Positions 24,096-35,768 of a DNA stretch of 64,000 nucleotides are shown here, in pieces. The notes beneath the pieces are model-generated. The model was given only the letters and a program-made list of their open reading frames with translations, searched no databases and was not told where the DNA came from. Within the stretch, counting starts at the first letter, position 1, and every line of letters begins with the position of its first letter. The translations under genes were made by a program, and so were the position numbers. The DNA is from Bubalus kerabau (taxonomy: Eukaryota > Chordata > Mammalia > Artiodactyla > Bovidae): the NCBI RefSeq assembly GCF_029407905.1, contig NC_073628.1, forward strand, positions 62,566,501 to 62,630,500, given 5' to 3'.

Positions 24096-24406
24096 TTTAT
24101 TTGTTTTGGCTGTGCTGGGTCTTCCTTGCTGTGCAGTCTTTTTTCTGGCTGTGGCATGCAGGGGCTACTCCAGCAGTGGTGTGTGGGTTTCTCATTGCAG
24201 TGGCTTCTCTTGTTGTGGAGCACAGGCTGAAGGGTGCACAGGCTTCCGTAGCTGCGGCTCCTGGACTCTGGAGCACAGGCTCAGTAGTCATGGTTCACAG
24301 GCTTTAGTTGCTTCACAGCGTGTGGGATCTTCCAGAATCGGGGATCCAACCCATGTCTCCTGCATTGGCAGGCAGATTCTTTACCACTGAGCCATCTGAG
24401 AAGCCC
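24096..24406 (-). mobile_element. CHR-1-type tRNA-Glu SINE
   Basis: Antisense: 'ttggctgtgctgggtcttcc' (3' body), 'gttgtggagcacaggct', then the tRNA-derived head ending 'gccatctgagaagccc'. The flanks TTTGTGGTTTCTT (left) and TTTGTGATGTTTTT (right) look like a diverged target duplication. Inserted in the old L1. Confidence 0.85.
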
Positions 24407-24718
24407 TGTTTGTGATGTTTTTCTTTTTTCTTTTTTTTTCCTTAGAACCATTGGTTGTTTATAACTGTTAATTTTCACATTTTTGTAGATTTTCTATTTT
24501 ACTTCTGGTATTGATTTCTTGTTTTGGTTGGAGAAAATAGTTTGCATAATTTCAATCTTATTAAATTTGTTAAGATTTGTTTTGTGGTTTAACACCTGGT
24601 CTATGTCAGAGAATGCTCCATGTACTCTTGAGAAGAATGGGTATTCTGCGATTGTTGGCTGGTGTTTGTACATGTCTGTTAGGTCCAACTGGCTGGTATC
24701 TGAAATCACCTATTAGAG

Positions 24719-24826
24719 GAGATTTGCATGTTTTTACTGGGAGCTTTCCTAAAGTGTGTCTGAGATATTGCAGCCTCACTGGTGTGGACAGAAATCGTGG
24801 TCCTACAGCACCAGCAACTGTCATAT
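24719..24826 (+). mobile_element. Ancient LTR remnant, left part
   Basis: The phrase 'gtgtggacagaaatcgtgg' and the run up to 'caactgtcatat' read naturally into 'catatatggtactgcag' at 39684, so I infer that this is the left part of the LTR-like sequence that resumes there, split by the BovB nest. Family unnamed. Only the LTR is present, with no retroviral gene. Confidence 0.4.
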
Positions 24827-25230
24827 TCAGCTCAGTTCAGTTTAGTTACTCAGTCCTGTCTGACGCTTTGGAACTGCAGCATGCCAGGATTCTCTGTCCA
24901 TCACTAACTCCAAGAGCTTGCTCAAACTCATGTCCATTGAGTCAGTAATGTCATCCAGCCATCTCATCCTCTGTTGTCCCTTTATCCTCCTACCTTCGAT
25001 CTTTCCCAGTATCAGGGTCTTTTCCAATGAGACAGTTCTTTGCATCATTTTTTGTTGTTGTTGTTAAAAAAAAAAAAAAATCAGCATCAGCATTAGTCCT
25101 TCCAATGAATATAAAGGAGTGGTTTCCTTTAGGATTGACTGGTTTGACCTCCGTGCTGTCTAAGGGACTCTCAAGAGTCTTTCCCAACAACACAGTTCAA
25201 AAACGTCCATTCTTCTGTGCTCATATTTCT

Positions 25231-26420
25231 TTATGGTCCAATTCTCACATTTATGCATGACTTATGGAAAAACAACAACAACAACAACATAGTTTTGACC
25301 AAATGGACACTTGTTAAAGCAATGTCTCTGCTTTTTAATATGCTGTCTAGTTTTGTCATAGTTTTTCTTCCAAGGAGCAAGCATCTTTTAATTTCATGAC
25401 TGAAGTCAACATCTGAAGGGATTTTGAGCCCCCCAAAATAAAGTCTGTCACTGTTTCCATTGTTTCCCCATCTATTTCCCATGAAGTGATGGGACCAGAT
25501 GCCATGATCTTTGTTTTTTGAATGTTGTGTTTTACGCCAGTTTTTCACTCTCTCTTTCACTTTCATCAAGAGGCCTTTTAGTTCTTCTTCTCTTTCTGCC
25601 ATAAGGGTGATGCCATCTGCTTATCTGAGGTTTTTGATATTTCTAACAGCAATCTTGATTCCAGCTTGTGCTTCATCCAGCCTGGCATTTCACATGATGT
25701 ACTTTGCATACAAGTTAAATAAGCAGGGTGACAGTATACAGACTTGACATACTCCTTTCCCAATATGGAGTTCTAAGCATTGCATCTTGACTTGCATACA
25801 GATTTCTTAGGAGGCAGGTAAGATGTTCTGGTATTCCCATCTCTTGTAGAATTTTCCACAGTTTGTGGTGATCCACACAGTCACAGGCTTTAGCATAGTC
25901 AATGAAAGAGAACTAGATGTTTTTCTGGACTTCTCTTGCTTTTTCTATGATCCAGTGGATCTTGTCAATTAGATTTCTGGTTCATCTGCCTTCTGAATCT
26001 AACTTGAACATCTGGAAGTTCTCAGTTCACATACTCTTGAAGCCTAGCTTGGAGAATTTTGAATGTTACTTTGCTAGCATGTGAGATAAGTGAATTTGTG
26101 TGGCAGTTTGAAAATTCTTTGGCATTGCCTTTCTTTGAGATTAGAATAAAAACTGACCTTTACCAAACATGTGGCTACTGCTGAATTTTCCAAATTTGCT
26201 GGTATATTGAGTGCAACACCTTAACAGCATCATCTTTTAGGATTTGAACTACCTCAGCTGGAATTCCAATACCTCCACTAGCTTTGTTCATAGTGATGCT
26301 TCCTAAGGCCTGCTTGATTTCACTTGCCAGAATGTCTGGCTCTAGGTGAGTGATCACACCATCATGGTTATCTCTGTCATTAAGATCTTTTTTGTAGGTT
26401 TTTCTGTATATTCTTTCCAC
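25231..26420 (-). pseudogene. BovB reverse transcriptase remnant
   Basis: Minus-strand pieces of the BovB RT. At 26175-26420, DRDNHDGVITHLEPDILASE and NKASGGIGIPAEVVQILKDD lie N-terminal to the palm. At 25578-25763 is the GQDSG…YADD-adjacent region with stops in the catalytic segment ('cagatgg' in place of the YADD-coding 'cagatgacac'). At 25231-25602 is the C-terminal thumb part (FGGLKIPSDVDFSHEIKRCL). Frameshifts and stops separate the parts, and no complete palm survives. It cannot encode an active enzyme. Confidence 0.8.
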
Positions 26421-26937
26421 CTCCTCTAAATATCTTCTGCTCCTGTATGTCCATACCGTTTCTTTCCTTTATTGTGCCCATCATTGCATCAGATCTTCCC
26501 TTGGAATCTCTAATTTTCTTGAAGAGATCTCTAGTCTTTTCCATTCTATTGTTTTCCTCTTATTTCTTTGCACTGATCACTTAGGAAACCTTTCTTATCT
26601 CTCTTTGCTATTCTTTGAAACACTGCATTCACATGGATGTATCTTTCCTTTTCTCCTTTGCCTTTTACTTCTATTCTTCTCAGCTATTTGTAAGGCCTTC
26701 TCAAACAACCATTTTGCTTTTCCACATTTCTTCTTCTTGGGGATGGTTTTGATCACCAGCTCCTATAAAATGTTATGAACCTCTGTTCATAGTTATTCAG
26801 ACAGTCTACATATCAGATCTAATCCTTTGAATCTATTTGTCACTTCCACTGTGTAATCAAAAGGTATTTGATATAGGTCATGGTCATACCTGAATGGTCT
26901 AGTGGTTTCCCTACTTTTTTCAATTTAAGTGAATTTT

Positions 26938-27441
26938 AATTTTTTTTTATTCAATGTATTTTTAATTACTTAACTATGTTTTTTTTTTAACCTGTAAACA
27001 CATTGCAACTTAGCAGAAATCCCAAGTCATGTTTAATTTGTGAGTAATAAGGAGCAAAACACTTTTTCTAAGGTCATAATTTCAAATCTTGATATTACAA
27101 TAGTCTTAATTATTTCAACATATCTACTGAAGCTATCTAAACATTCTACAAAAAAGAAAAAAGTAATTCTGGTTTACTTTATTCTTAAAAAATACAAGAA
27201 TGACAATACTCAACATCCAAAAGTGCTGAACAAATGTGTAAATAAATAAAGAATTCAAACTTTCAGAAATTGAAGTGGTTTGTGGAGATTCGAGGGCAAA
27301 TTCTTTTTTGTTTTTTAATACTATGTTATAGATCCACAATCTTTATCTGTCATTCCAACATTCAAAATTCCTGAAAACCAAAAGCTTTCACCAAACCAAA
27401 CATGAAGATGCAAGTAAACTATAGGAAGAATTCTTTCCGTC
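26938..27441 (-). other. Probable L1 3'-transduced sequence
   Basis: The segment is not L1 and not BovB, yet it sits between the L1 poly(A) (minus strand, 27460-27442) and the resumption of the BovB target at 26937. On the minus strand it ends with ATTAAA, then ~12 nt, then an A run (26948-26940). That is what read-through transcription of a source L1 to a downstream weak poly(A) signal would produce. The alternative is an independent unrecognised insertion next to the L1. Confidence 0.65.
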
Positions 27442-27814
27442 TTTTTTTTTTTTTTTTTTTACTTTACAATATTGTATTGGTTTTGCCATACATTGACATG
27501 AATCTGCCATGGGTGTACATGTGTTGACATGAATCTGCCACGGGTGTACATGTGTTCCCCATCCTGAACACCCCACCCACCTCCCTTCCCATACCATCCC
27601 TCTGGGTCATCCCATTGCACCAGCCCCGAGCACCATGTATCATGCATCAAACCTGGACTGGCGATTCATTTCACATATGATAATATACATGTTACAATGC
27701 CGTTCTCCCAAATCATCCCACCCTCACCCTCTCCCACAGAGTCCAAAAGACTGTTTTATACATCTGTGTCTCTTTTGCTGTCTCACATACAGGGTTATCA
27801 TTACCATCTTTCTA

Positions 27815-30800
27815 AATTCCATATATATGCATTAGTATACTGTATTAATGTTTTTCTTTCTGGCTTACTTCACTCTGTATAATGGGCTCCGGTTTCATCC
27901 ACCTCATTAGAGCTAATTCAAATGTATTCTTTTTAATGGCTGAGTAATACTCCATTTTGTATATGTACCACAGTTTTCTAATTCATTTGTCTGCTGATGG
28001 ACATCTAGGTCGCTTCCATGTCCTGGCTATTATAAACAGTGCTGTGATGAACATTGGGGTACATCCATGAACACCATATATTTCTCCATCTATTTGTGTC
28101 CTCTTTGATTTCTTTCACCAGTGTTTTATAGGCTCCTATATATAGGTCTTTTGTTTCTTTAGGTAGATATAATCTTAAGTATTTTATTTTTTTCGTTGCA
28201 ATGGTGAATAGAACTGTTTCCTTAATTTCTCTTTCTATTTTCTCATTGATAGTGTATAGGAATGGAAGGGATTTGTGTGTGTTGATTTTATATCCTGCAA
28301 CTTTACTATATTCACTGATTAGCTCTAGAAAATTTCTGGTGGAGTCTTTAGGGTTTTATATGTAGAGGATCATGTCATCTGCAAACAGTGAGTGTTTTAC
28401 TTCTTCTTTTGCAATCTGGATTCCTTGTATTTCTTTTTCTGCTCTGATTGCTGAGGCAAAATCTTCCAAAACTATGTTGAATAGTAGTGGTGAAAGTGGG
28501 CACCCTTGTCTTGTTCCTGACTTTAGGGGAAATGCTTTCAATTTTTCACCATTGAGGATAATGTTTGCTGTGGGTTTGTCATATATAGCTTTTATTATGT
28601 TGAGGCATGTTCCTTCCATTCCTGCTCTCTGGAGGGTTTTTTTTTTATCATAAATAGATGTTGAATTTTGTCAAAGGCTTTCTCTGTGTCTATTGAGATA
28701 ATCATATGGTTTTTATTTTTCAATTTGTTAATGTAGTGTATTACATGGATTGATTTGCGGATATTGAAGAATCCTTGCATCCCTGGGATAAAGCCCACTT
28801 GGTCATGATGTACGATCTTTTTAATGTGTTGTTGGATTCTGATTGCTAGAATTTTGTTAGGGATTTTTGCATCTGTTTATCAGTGATATTGGCCTATAGT
28901 TTTATTTTCTTTCTTTCTTTTTTTTTTTTTTTTTTGGTTACATCTCTGTCAGGTTTTGGTATTAGGGTGATGGTACCCTCATAGAATGAGTTTGGAAGTT
29001 TACCTTCCTCTGCAATTTTCTTGAAGAGTTTGACTAGGATAGGTGTTAGCTCTTCTCTAAATTTTTGGTAGAATTCAGCTGTGAAGCCGTCTGGACCTGG
29101 GATTTTGTTTGCTGGAAGATTTCTGATTACAGTTTCAATTTCCGTACTTGTGATGGGTCTGTTAAGATTTTCTATTTCTTCCTGGTTCAGTTTTGGAAAG
29201 TTGTACTTTTCGAAGAATTTGTCTGTTTCTTCCTCGTTGTCCATTTTATTGGCATATAGTTGCTGATAGTAGTCTCTTATGATTCTTTGTATTTCTGTGT
29301 TGTCTGTTGTGATCTCCCCATTTTCATTTCTAATTTTATGGATTCGATTTTTCTTCCTTTCTTTCTTGATGAGTCTGGCTAATGGTTTGTCAATTTTCTT
29401 TATCTTCTCAAAGAACCAGCTTTTAGCTTTGTTGATTTTGGCTATGGTCTCCTTTGTTTCTTTTGCATTTATTTCTGCCCTAAATTTTAAGAGTTCTCTC
29501 CTTCTACTAACCCTGGGGCTCTTCATTTATTCTTTTTCTAGCTGCTTGCAGTTCAGTTCAGTTCAATTCAGTCACTCAGTCATGTCCAACTCTTTGCGAC
29601 CCCATTAATTGCAGCACACCAGACCTCCCTTTACGTCACCAACTCTCAGAGTTCACTCAAACTCATGTGCATTGAGTCGGTGATGCCATCCAGCCATCTC
29701 GTCCTCTGTCATCCCCTTCTCCTCCTGCCCCCAATCCCTCCCAGTATCAAAGTCTTTTCCAGTGAGTCAACTCTTTGCATGAGGTTGCCAAAGTACTGGA
29801 GTTTCAGCTTTAGCATCATTCTTTCCAAAGAACACCCAGGACTGATCTCCTTTAGAATGGGCTGGTTGGATCTCCTTGCAGTCCAAGGGACTCTCAAGAG
29901 TCTTCTCCAACACCACAGTTCAAAAGCATCAATTCTTCAGCGCTCAGCTTTCTTCACAGTCCAACTCTCACATCCATACATGACCATGGGAAAAACCATA
30001 GCCTTGACTAGACGGACCTTTGTTGGCAAAGTAATGTCTCTGCTTTTGAATATGCTATCTAGGTTGGTCATTACTTTCTTTCTGTAGAGTTAGGTTATTT
30101 ATTTGAGTTTTTTTTTTTTTTCTTGTTTCTTGAGGTATGCCTGTATTGCTATGAACCCTCCCCTTAGCACTGCTTTTACAGTGTCCCACAGGTTTTGGGT
30201 TGTTGTGTTTTCATTTTCATTTGTTTCTATGCATATTTTGATTTCTTCTGTGATTTGTTGATTATTCAGAAGTGTGTTGTTCAGGCTACATATGTTGGGA
30301 TTTTTAATAGTTTTTCTCCTATAATTGAGATCTAATCTCACTGCATTGTGGTCAGAAAAGATGCTTGGAATGATTTCATTTTATTTATTTATTTTAAATT
30401 TACCACGGTTAGATTTATGGCCCAGGATGTGATCTATCCTGGAGAAGGTTCTGTGTGCGCTTGAGAAAAAGGTGTAATTCATTGTTTAGAGGTGAAATAT
30501 CCTATAGATATCAATTAGATCTAACTGGTCTGTTGTATTATTTAAAGTTTGTGTTTTCTTGTTAATTTTCTGTTTAGTTGATCTATCCATAGGTATGAGT
30601 GGTTATTAAAGTCTCCCACTATGATTATGTTATTATTAATTTCCCCTTTCATACTTGTTAGCATTTGTCTTACAGATTGTGGTACTCCTATGTTGGGTGC
30701 ATATATATTTATAATTGTTATATCTTCTTCTTGGATTGATCCTTTGTTCATTATGTAGTGTCCTTCTTTGTCTCTTTTCACAGCCTTTGTTTTAAAGTCT

Positions 30801-31042
30801 ATTTTATCTGATATGAGTATTGCTACTCCTACTTTCTTTTGGTCTCTATATGCGTGGAATATCTTTTTCCAGCTCTTCACTTTCAGTCTGTATGTGTCCC
30901 TTGTTTTGAGGTGGGTCTCTTGTAGATAACATATATAGGGGTCTTGTTTTTGTATCCATTCAACCAGTCTTTGTCTTTTGGTTGGGGCATTCAATACATT
31001 TACATTTAAGGTAATTATTGATAAGTATGATCCCGTTGCCAT
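27815..31042 (-). pseudogene. L1 ORF2 (endonuclease and reverse transcriptase), broken
   Basis: Minus strand. The start at 31042 (MATGSYLSIITLNVNVLNAP) opens the apurinic endonuclease: catalytic N in LNVN, E in QETHLK, D/N in GDFNNH are all visible, with one G-to-V change after LNVN. The frame runs 166 codons to 30542. Next come an RT approach segment (28894-29526, 210 codons, with NKIPGPDGFTAEFYQKF) and the palm with FADDMILYI (28356-28619). The C-terminal part (27815-28067) retains the 'SEVS' end region. It is interrupted by BovB at 29548-30085, by stops, and by a deletion of roughly 1-1.5 kb between the RT thumb and the C-terminus at 28067/28068. Confidence 0.88.
29548..30085 (-). mobile_element. 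BovB LINE 3' fragment inside L1 ORF2
   Basis: Antisense BovB from the CAGTTCAGTTCAATTCAGTC terminus (29550) to 'ggttggtcattactttctt'. L1 ORF2 sequence resumes with 'gtagagttaggttatttatt'. High identity to the copies at 22.3 and 32.6 kb suggests a younger BovB subfamily. Confidence 0.93.
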
Positions 31043-31069
31043 TTACTTTATTGTTTTGGGTTCAAGTTT

Positions 31070-32010
31070 ATACACTCTTTCTGCGTTTCCTGTCTAGAGA
31101 AGATCCTTTAGCATTTGTTGGAGAGCTGGTTTGGTGGTGCTGAATTCTCTCAGCTTTTGCTTGTCTGTAAAGCTTTTTATTTCTCTTTCATATTTGAATG
31201 AGATCCTTTTTTAGGTACAGTAATCTGGGCTGTTGATTATTTTGTTTCATCACTTTGAGTACGTCCTGCCATTCCCTCCTGGCCTGAAGAGTTTCTATTG
31301 AAAGATCAGCTGTTATCCTTATGGGAATCCCTTTGTGTGTTATTTGTTGTTCTTCCCTTGCTGCTTTTAATATTTGTTCTTTGTGTTAATTTGATTAATA
31401 TGTGTCTTGGGGTGTTTCACCTTGGGTTTATCCTGTTTGGGATTCTCTGGATTTCTTGGACTTAGGTGATTATTTCCTTCCGTATTTTAGGGAAGTTTTC
31501 AACTATTATCTCCTTAAGTATTTTCTCATGGTCTTTCTTTTTGTCTTCTGGGACTCCTATGATTCGAATGTTGGGGCGTTTAACATTTTCCCAGAGGTCT
31601 CTGAGGTTGTCCTCATTTCTTTTAATTCATTTTTCTTTTTTCCTCTGTTTCATTTATTTCTACCATTCTATCTTTTACCTCACTTATCCCACCTTCTGCC
31701 TCCGTTATTCTACTGTTGGTTCCCTCCAGAGTGCTTTTGATCTCACTTATTACATTATTCATTACATATTGACTCTTTTATTTCTTCTAGGCCCTTGTTA
31801 AACCTTTCTTGCATCTTCTCAATCCTTGTCTCCAGGCTATTTATCTGTAACTCCATTTTGTTTTCAAGATTTTGGATCATTTTCACTAGCATTATTCAGA
31901 ATTCTTTATCAAGTAGATTCCCTATCTCTTCCTCTTTTGTTTGGTTTGGGGGCCATTTATACTGTTCCTTCACCTGCTGGGTATTTTTCTCCTTTTCATC
32001 TTGTTTATAT
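31070..32010 (-). pseudogene. L1 ORF1 (RNA-binding chaperone), broken
   Basis: Minus-strand translation gives coiled-coil-like text (LENKMELQINSLETRIEKMQ) followed by the RRM/C-terminal region (NIRIIGVPEDKKKDHEKIL), as in the L1 nucleic-acid-binding ORF1 protein. Several stops and frameshifts are evident, for example after LLDKEF and KEIIT. Plus-strand frames over the same DNA (31402-32208) are its complement and not genes. Confidence 0.8.
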
Positions 32011-32616
32011 TGCTGTGTTTGGGGTGGCCTTTCTGTATTCTGGCATTTTGTGGTTCCTCTTTATTGTGGAGGTTCCTCACTGTGGGTGGGGTTGGACTGG
32101 TGGCTTATCAAGGTTTCCTGGTTAGGGAAGCTTGTGTTGGTGTTCTGGTGGGTGGAGCTGGATTTCTTCTCTCTGGAGTGCAATGAAGTGTCCAGTAATA
32201 AGTTTTGAGATGTCAGTGGGTTTGGTGTGACTTTGGGCAGCCTGTATATTGAAGGTCAGGGCTATATTCCTGTGTTGCTGGAGAATTTGTGTGGTATGTC
32301 TTGCTCTGGAACTTGTTGGCCCTTGGGTGGTGCTTGGTTTCAGTGTAGGTATGGAGGTGTTTGATGAGCTCCTATTGATTAATGTTCCCTGGAGTCAGTT
32401 CTCTGGTGTTCTCAGGATTTGGACTTAAGCCTCCTGCCTCTGGTTTTCAGTCTTATTCTTACAGTAGCCTCAAAACTTCTCCATCTTTACAGCACCAATA
32501 ATAAAACATCTAGTTTAAAAATGAAAAGTTTCTCCACAGTGAGGGACACCAGGAGAGGCACACAGAGTTACATGGGGAAGAGAAGAAGGAGGAAGGAGAT
32601 AGAGGTGACAAGGAGG

Positions 32617-33449
32617 AAAAGTTCAGTTCAGTTCAGTTCAGTCACTCAGTCATGTCCAACTCTTTGCGACCCCATGAACTGCAGCATGCCAGGCCTCTCT
32701 GTCCATCACCAACTCCCGGAGTTCACCCAAACTCATGTGCATCGAGTCAGTGATGCCATAGAGACATCTCATCCTCTGTCGTCCCCTTCTCCTCCTGCCC
32801 CCAACCTCTCCTAGAATCAGGGTCTTTTCCAATGAGTCAACTCTTCACATGAGGTGGCCAAAGTATTGGAGTTTCAGCTTCAGCATCAGTCCTTCCAATG
32901 AACACCAAGGACTGATCTCCTTCAGAATGGGCTGGTTGGATCTCCTTGCAGTTCAAGGGACTCTCAAGAGTCTTCTCCAACACCACAGTTCAAAAGCATC
33001 AATTCTTCAGCTCTCAGCTTTCTTCACAGTCCAACTCTCACATCCATACATGACCACTGGAAAAACCATAGCCTTGACTAGACGGACCTTTGTTGGCAAA
33101 GTAATGTCTCTGCTTTTGAATATGCTATCTAGGTTGGTCATAGCTTTCCTTCCAAGGAGTAAGTGTCTTTTAATTTCATGGCTGCAATCACCATCTGCAG
33201 TGATTTTGGAGCCCCCCAAAATAAAGTCTGACACTGTTTCCACTGTTTCCCCATCTATTTCCCATAAAGTGATGGGACCAGATGCCATGATCTTCGCTTT
33301 CTGAATGTTGAGCTTTAAGCCAACTTTTTCATTCTCTTTTGTCAGTTTCATCAAGAGGCTGTTTAGTTTCTCTTCACTTTCTGCCATAAGGGTGGTGTCA
33401 TCTGCATATCTGAGGTTATTGATATTTCTCCCAGGATCCTTGGTTCCAG
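32617..33449 (-). mobile_element. BovB LINE 3' part inside L1 5' UTR
   Basis: Antisense. Minus-strand frame 33007-33387 (126 codons) contains KLNIQKAKIMASGPITLWEI and ends in the CESWTVKKAES region, the C-terminal part of the RT ORF. It is one of the better preserved BovB copies. 5'-truncated just past 'gatatttctcccaggatcc'. Confidence 0.93.
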
Positions 33450-34026
33450 AAGAGAAGAAGGGGGATCAAAAGAGGAGAGAACAAGCTAGCCATTAAGCAC
33501 TTCCCTACATGCTCTCCACAGTTTGGATCCCTCAGAGATATTCACAGAGTTTCACAGAGAAGAGAAGTGGAAGGTAGGAGACAGAGGTGGCCAGGAGAAT
33601 AAAAGGGGGAATCAAAAGGAGAGAGACAGACCCAGAAATCAGTTGCCTCAGTAATCAGTGCTTCAGTAATCAGTTGCCTCAGTGTTCTCCACAGCCCAGA
33701 ACACAAAAGCAGATTCACAGAATTGGGTAGAGAAGAGAAGGGGGAGGGAGGAGATAGAGGTGACCTGGTGTAGAAAGGCAGACTCCAAAGAGTGAGAGAG
33801 CAGTCAAGCCAGTAATCTCACTCCCAAGTAAAAATGAGTACTGAAGATTGGATTCTTAAAGGTACAAAATTGATAATAAATACCAAAAAGTAAATATTAA
33901 AAATCTAGAGTAGAGGTTGGATTCTCAAAAATACAATATTAAAGAAAAAAACAAAGTCACAAAAATTATTTTATATATATATATATATGGAGTTTGCTAT
34001 ACAAAATAGGGTCTCTTTTTGCAAAG

Positions 34027-34080
34027 TATGGGTTCACACAGAGTTGGACACGACTGAAGTGACTTAGCAACAACAACAAA
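34027..34080 (+). mobile_element. Bov-A 3' end scrap
   Basis: 'gagttggacacgactgaagt' plus 'gacttagcaacaacaacaa' is the last ~50 bp of a Bov-A unit. It stands ~40 bp upstream of the full Bov-A2. Confidence 0.75.
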
Positions 34081-34117
34081 AAAAGTAGGTTATAAAAATG
34101 AAAATTAAAGGAGTAAT

Positions 34118-34418
34118 AGAGGACTTAATGGAAAAGGCAATGGCAACCCACTCCAGTACTCTTGCCTGGAAAATCCCATGGACGGAGGAGCCTGGTAGGC
34201 TGCAGTCCATGGGGTCGCTAAGAGTCGGACACGACTGAATGACTTCAATTTCACTTTCCACTTTCATGCATTGGAGAAGGAAATGGCAACCCACTCCAGT
34301 GTTCTTGCCTGGAGAATCCCAGGGATGGAGAAGCCTGGTGGGCTGCAGTCCATGGGGTCGCACAGAGTCGGACACTACTGAAGCGACTTAGCAGCAGTAG
34401 CAGTAGCAGAGGACTTAA
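34118..34418 (+). mobile_element. Bov-A2 SINE with 11-bp target duplication
   Basis: Complete sense dimer (about 34129-34407) with the ATTTCACTTTCCACTTTCAT linker and AGC-rich tail. Perfect 11-bp direct repeats AGAGGACTTAA at 34118-34128 and 34408-34418. Inserted in the L1-BT 5' UTR. Confidence 0.95.
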
Positions 34419-35694
34419 AAATATATTTTTTAATTAAAAAAATGATATATCTAGGAATTTCTCTGTTGTTGTTGTGGACAGTTCATTTCCAGATAGTTCC
34501 TTGATCTGGCTTATACTTCTCAATATCTATAGGCCTCTTCCTATGTAGTTGGTGCTAACTGCAGGGTTTTAATCTATTTCACCTGTCACTTCCAAGGTGG
34601 TTCCCTTTGTTTGTTTTAGCTTCTTCTGTTTGCTGGTCTCTTCAATGTCTAATTTCCACCCTGACATAAGGGGGGGGTGGTGGTGGTCACTTTTATAGGC
34701 TCACTTGTTCAGTCATGCTCTGGGGAGAGAGGAACATTGCAAACACATATCACTGGTGTGTGTAAGAAGTGCTCACAGTGTCTCGGCCACACTGGGTTTG
34801 CCCCCACTCATGGCATGTGTGCTTTCCAGTCTACACTTTTCAGGCTCTAGGTTGCTCTGCTGGGAACTTTCTGAGGCGGGCCCTGAGTTGTATGCATTTC
34901 CCAGGTCTAAGTCACTCAGGTTCAGGTTCTCGGGTACTCCACAGAGGCACAGACTTGGTTAGGCCAGCGTTTGTGCCCTTCCCAGGTACAAGTAGCTCAG
35001 GTGACCAGGTCCTTGGCGTGCGTAGTCACCCCCAGTTGAAGGTTGCAACTTATCCCCTCCCCCATCCCAGCTGCTCAGTTTTCTGGGTGTGCAACTGGCA
35101 CGCCTTCTCAGGTGTACCATGTATCTCTTCTGGGGAACTGATTTCTGGCTGCAATCCTCCTGGCAGATGTTGACCATCCAGAATCCCAAGAAGTCTTGGT
35201 TAGCAAGGAAGGCTGCTTGCAGTTTGATAGAGGATGCCTCTCTTGGGCCATGATTGCCCTCTTCCGGCTCTGGCTGCCCTCGCCTGCCTGTTTCCCATGG
35301 GGGATGGGCCCGTCCGTAGCCGGCTACCTCTGCTCAGTCCTTTGTTCTGTGAGCGGGCCTGGCGGTGTCCTAGGTTAGGGCTTTTTGCAGGATAGCTATC
35401 CCACAGTCTAGGTTGCCATCTCATGTTAGTTCCCTCAGATTGCCCTCGGGGCATTCAGGCTTGGTCCTTACCCTAAGCAATGCAGCCCGTGCCTCCCTGT
35501 CTGGCCCCTGCTTGCTAGTGGTGGATGTGAGCTTCTGCACTGCTTCTCTGCTGGGAGTTGCCATTAGGCATGTAATCTGTGGGGTTTAATTATTTATTTA
35601 TTTTTCCTCCTGGTTATGTTGCCCTCTGAGGTTCCAAGTCTTGCCCCAGACTCACCAGTAAGAGTGTTTCCTGGTGTTTGGAAACTTCTCTCTC

Positions 35695-35768
35695 TCTTTT
35701 TATTTTATTTTATTTTTAAATTTTACATAATTGTATTAGTTTTGCCAAATATCAAAATGAATCTTTAA
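35695..35768 (-). mobile_element. Very short L1 3' end
   Basis: The T-rich start and 'cataattgtattagttttgc' are the antisense terminal ~70 bp of ruminant L1, located inside the 5' UTR of another L1. No convincing target duplication seen. Confidence 0.75.

Larger units (their letters stand above)
21508..24718 (-). mobile_element. Old L1 (L1M-type), ORF2 region
   Basis: Antisense ORF2 sequence running from the RT thumb (left) toward the endonuclease/RT linker (right). It includes the recognisable antisense phrases 'ctatgttgaatagaagtgg', 'ttttttgtcaaaaactttt'-type RT text near 23110-23140, 'tcagctcttggttttgctga' and 'gaagaatgggtattctgcg'. All frames are destroyed by stops and indels, so it is much older than the L1-BT at 27-36 kb. 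It is interrupted by an AT-rich/BovB block (22180-23060) and a CHR-1 SINE (24096-24406). Confidence 0.8.

Noticed and set aside
27425..27460. GAATTC-rich bases just left of the L1 poly(T) as the L1 target duplication
   Set aside because: The match to the right flank is only a loose GAATT(C)TTT with an indel. TGAATTTT at 26930 fits better and also restores BovB continuity.
31402..32208. Overlapping plus-strand frames of 81-137 codons rich in F, L, S and W
   Set aside because: They are the complement of the L1 ORF1 region, whose minus-strand reading gives recognisable ORF1 text.
34700..35600. GC/CpG-richer patch that could be a gene promoter CpG island
   Set aside because: It is the L1-BT 5' UTR in antisense, continuous with the L1 5' end at 36008. 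No exon follows on either strand.
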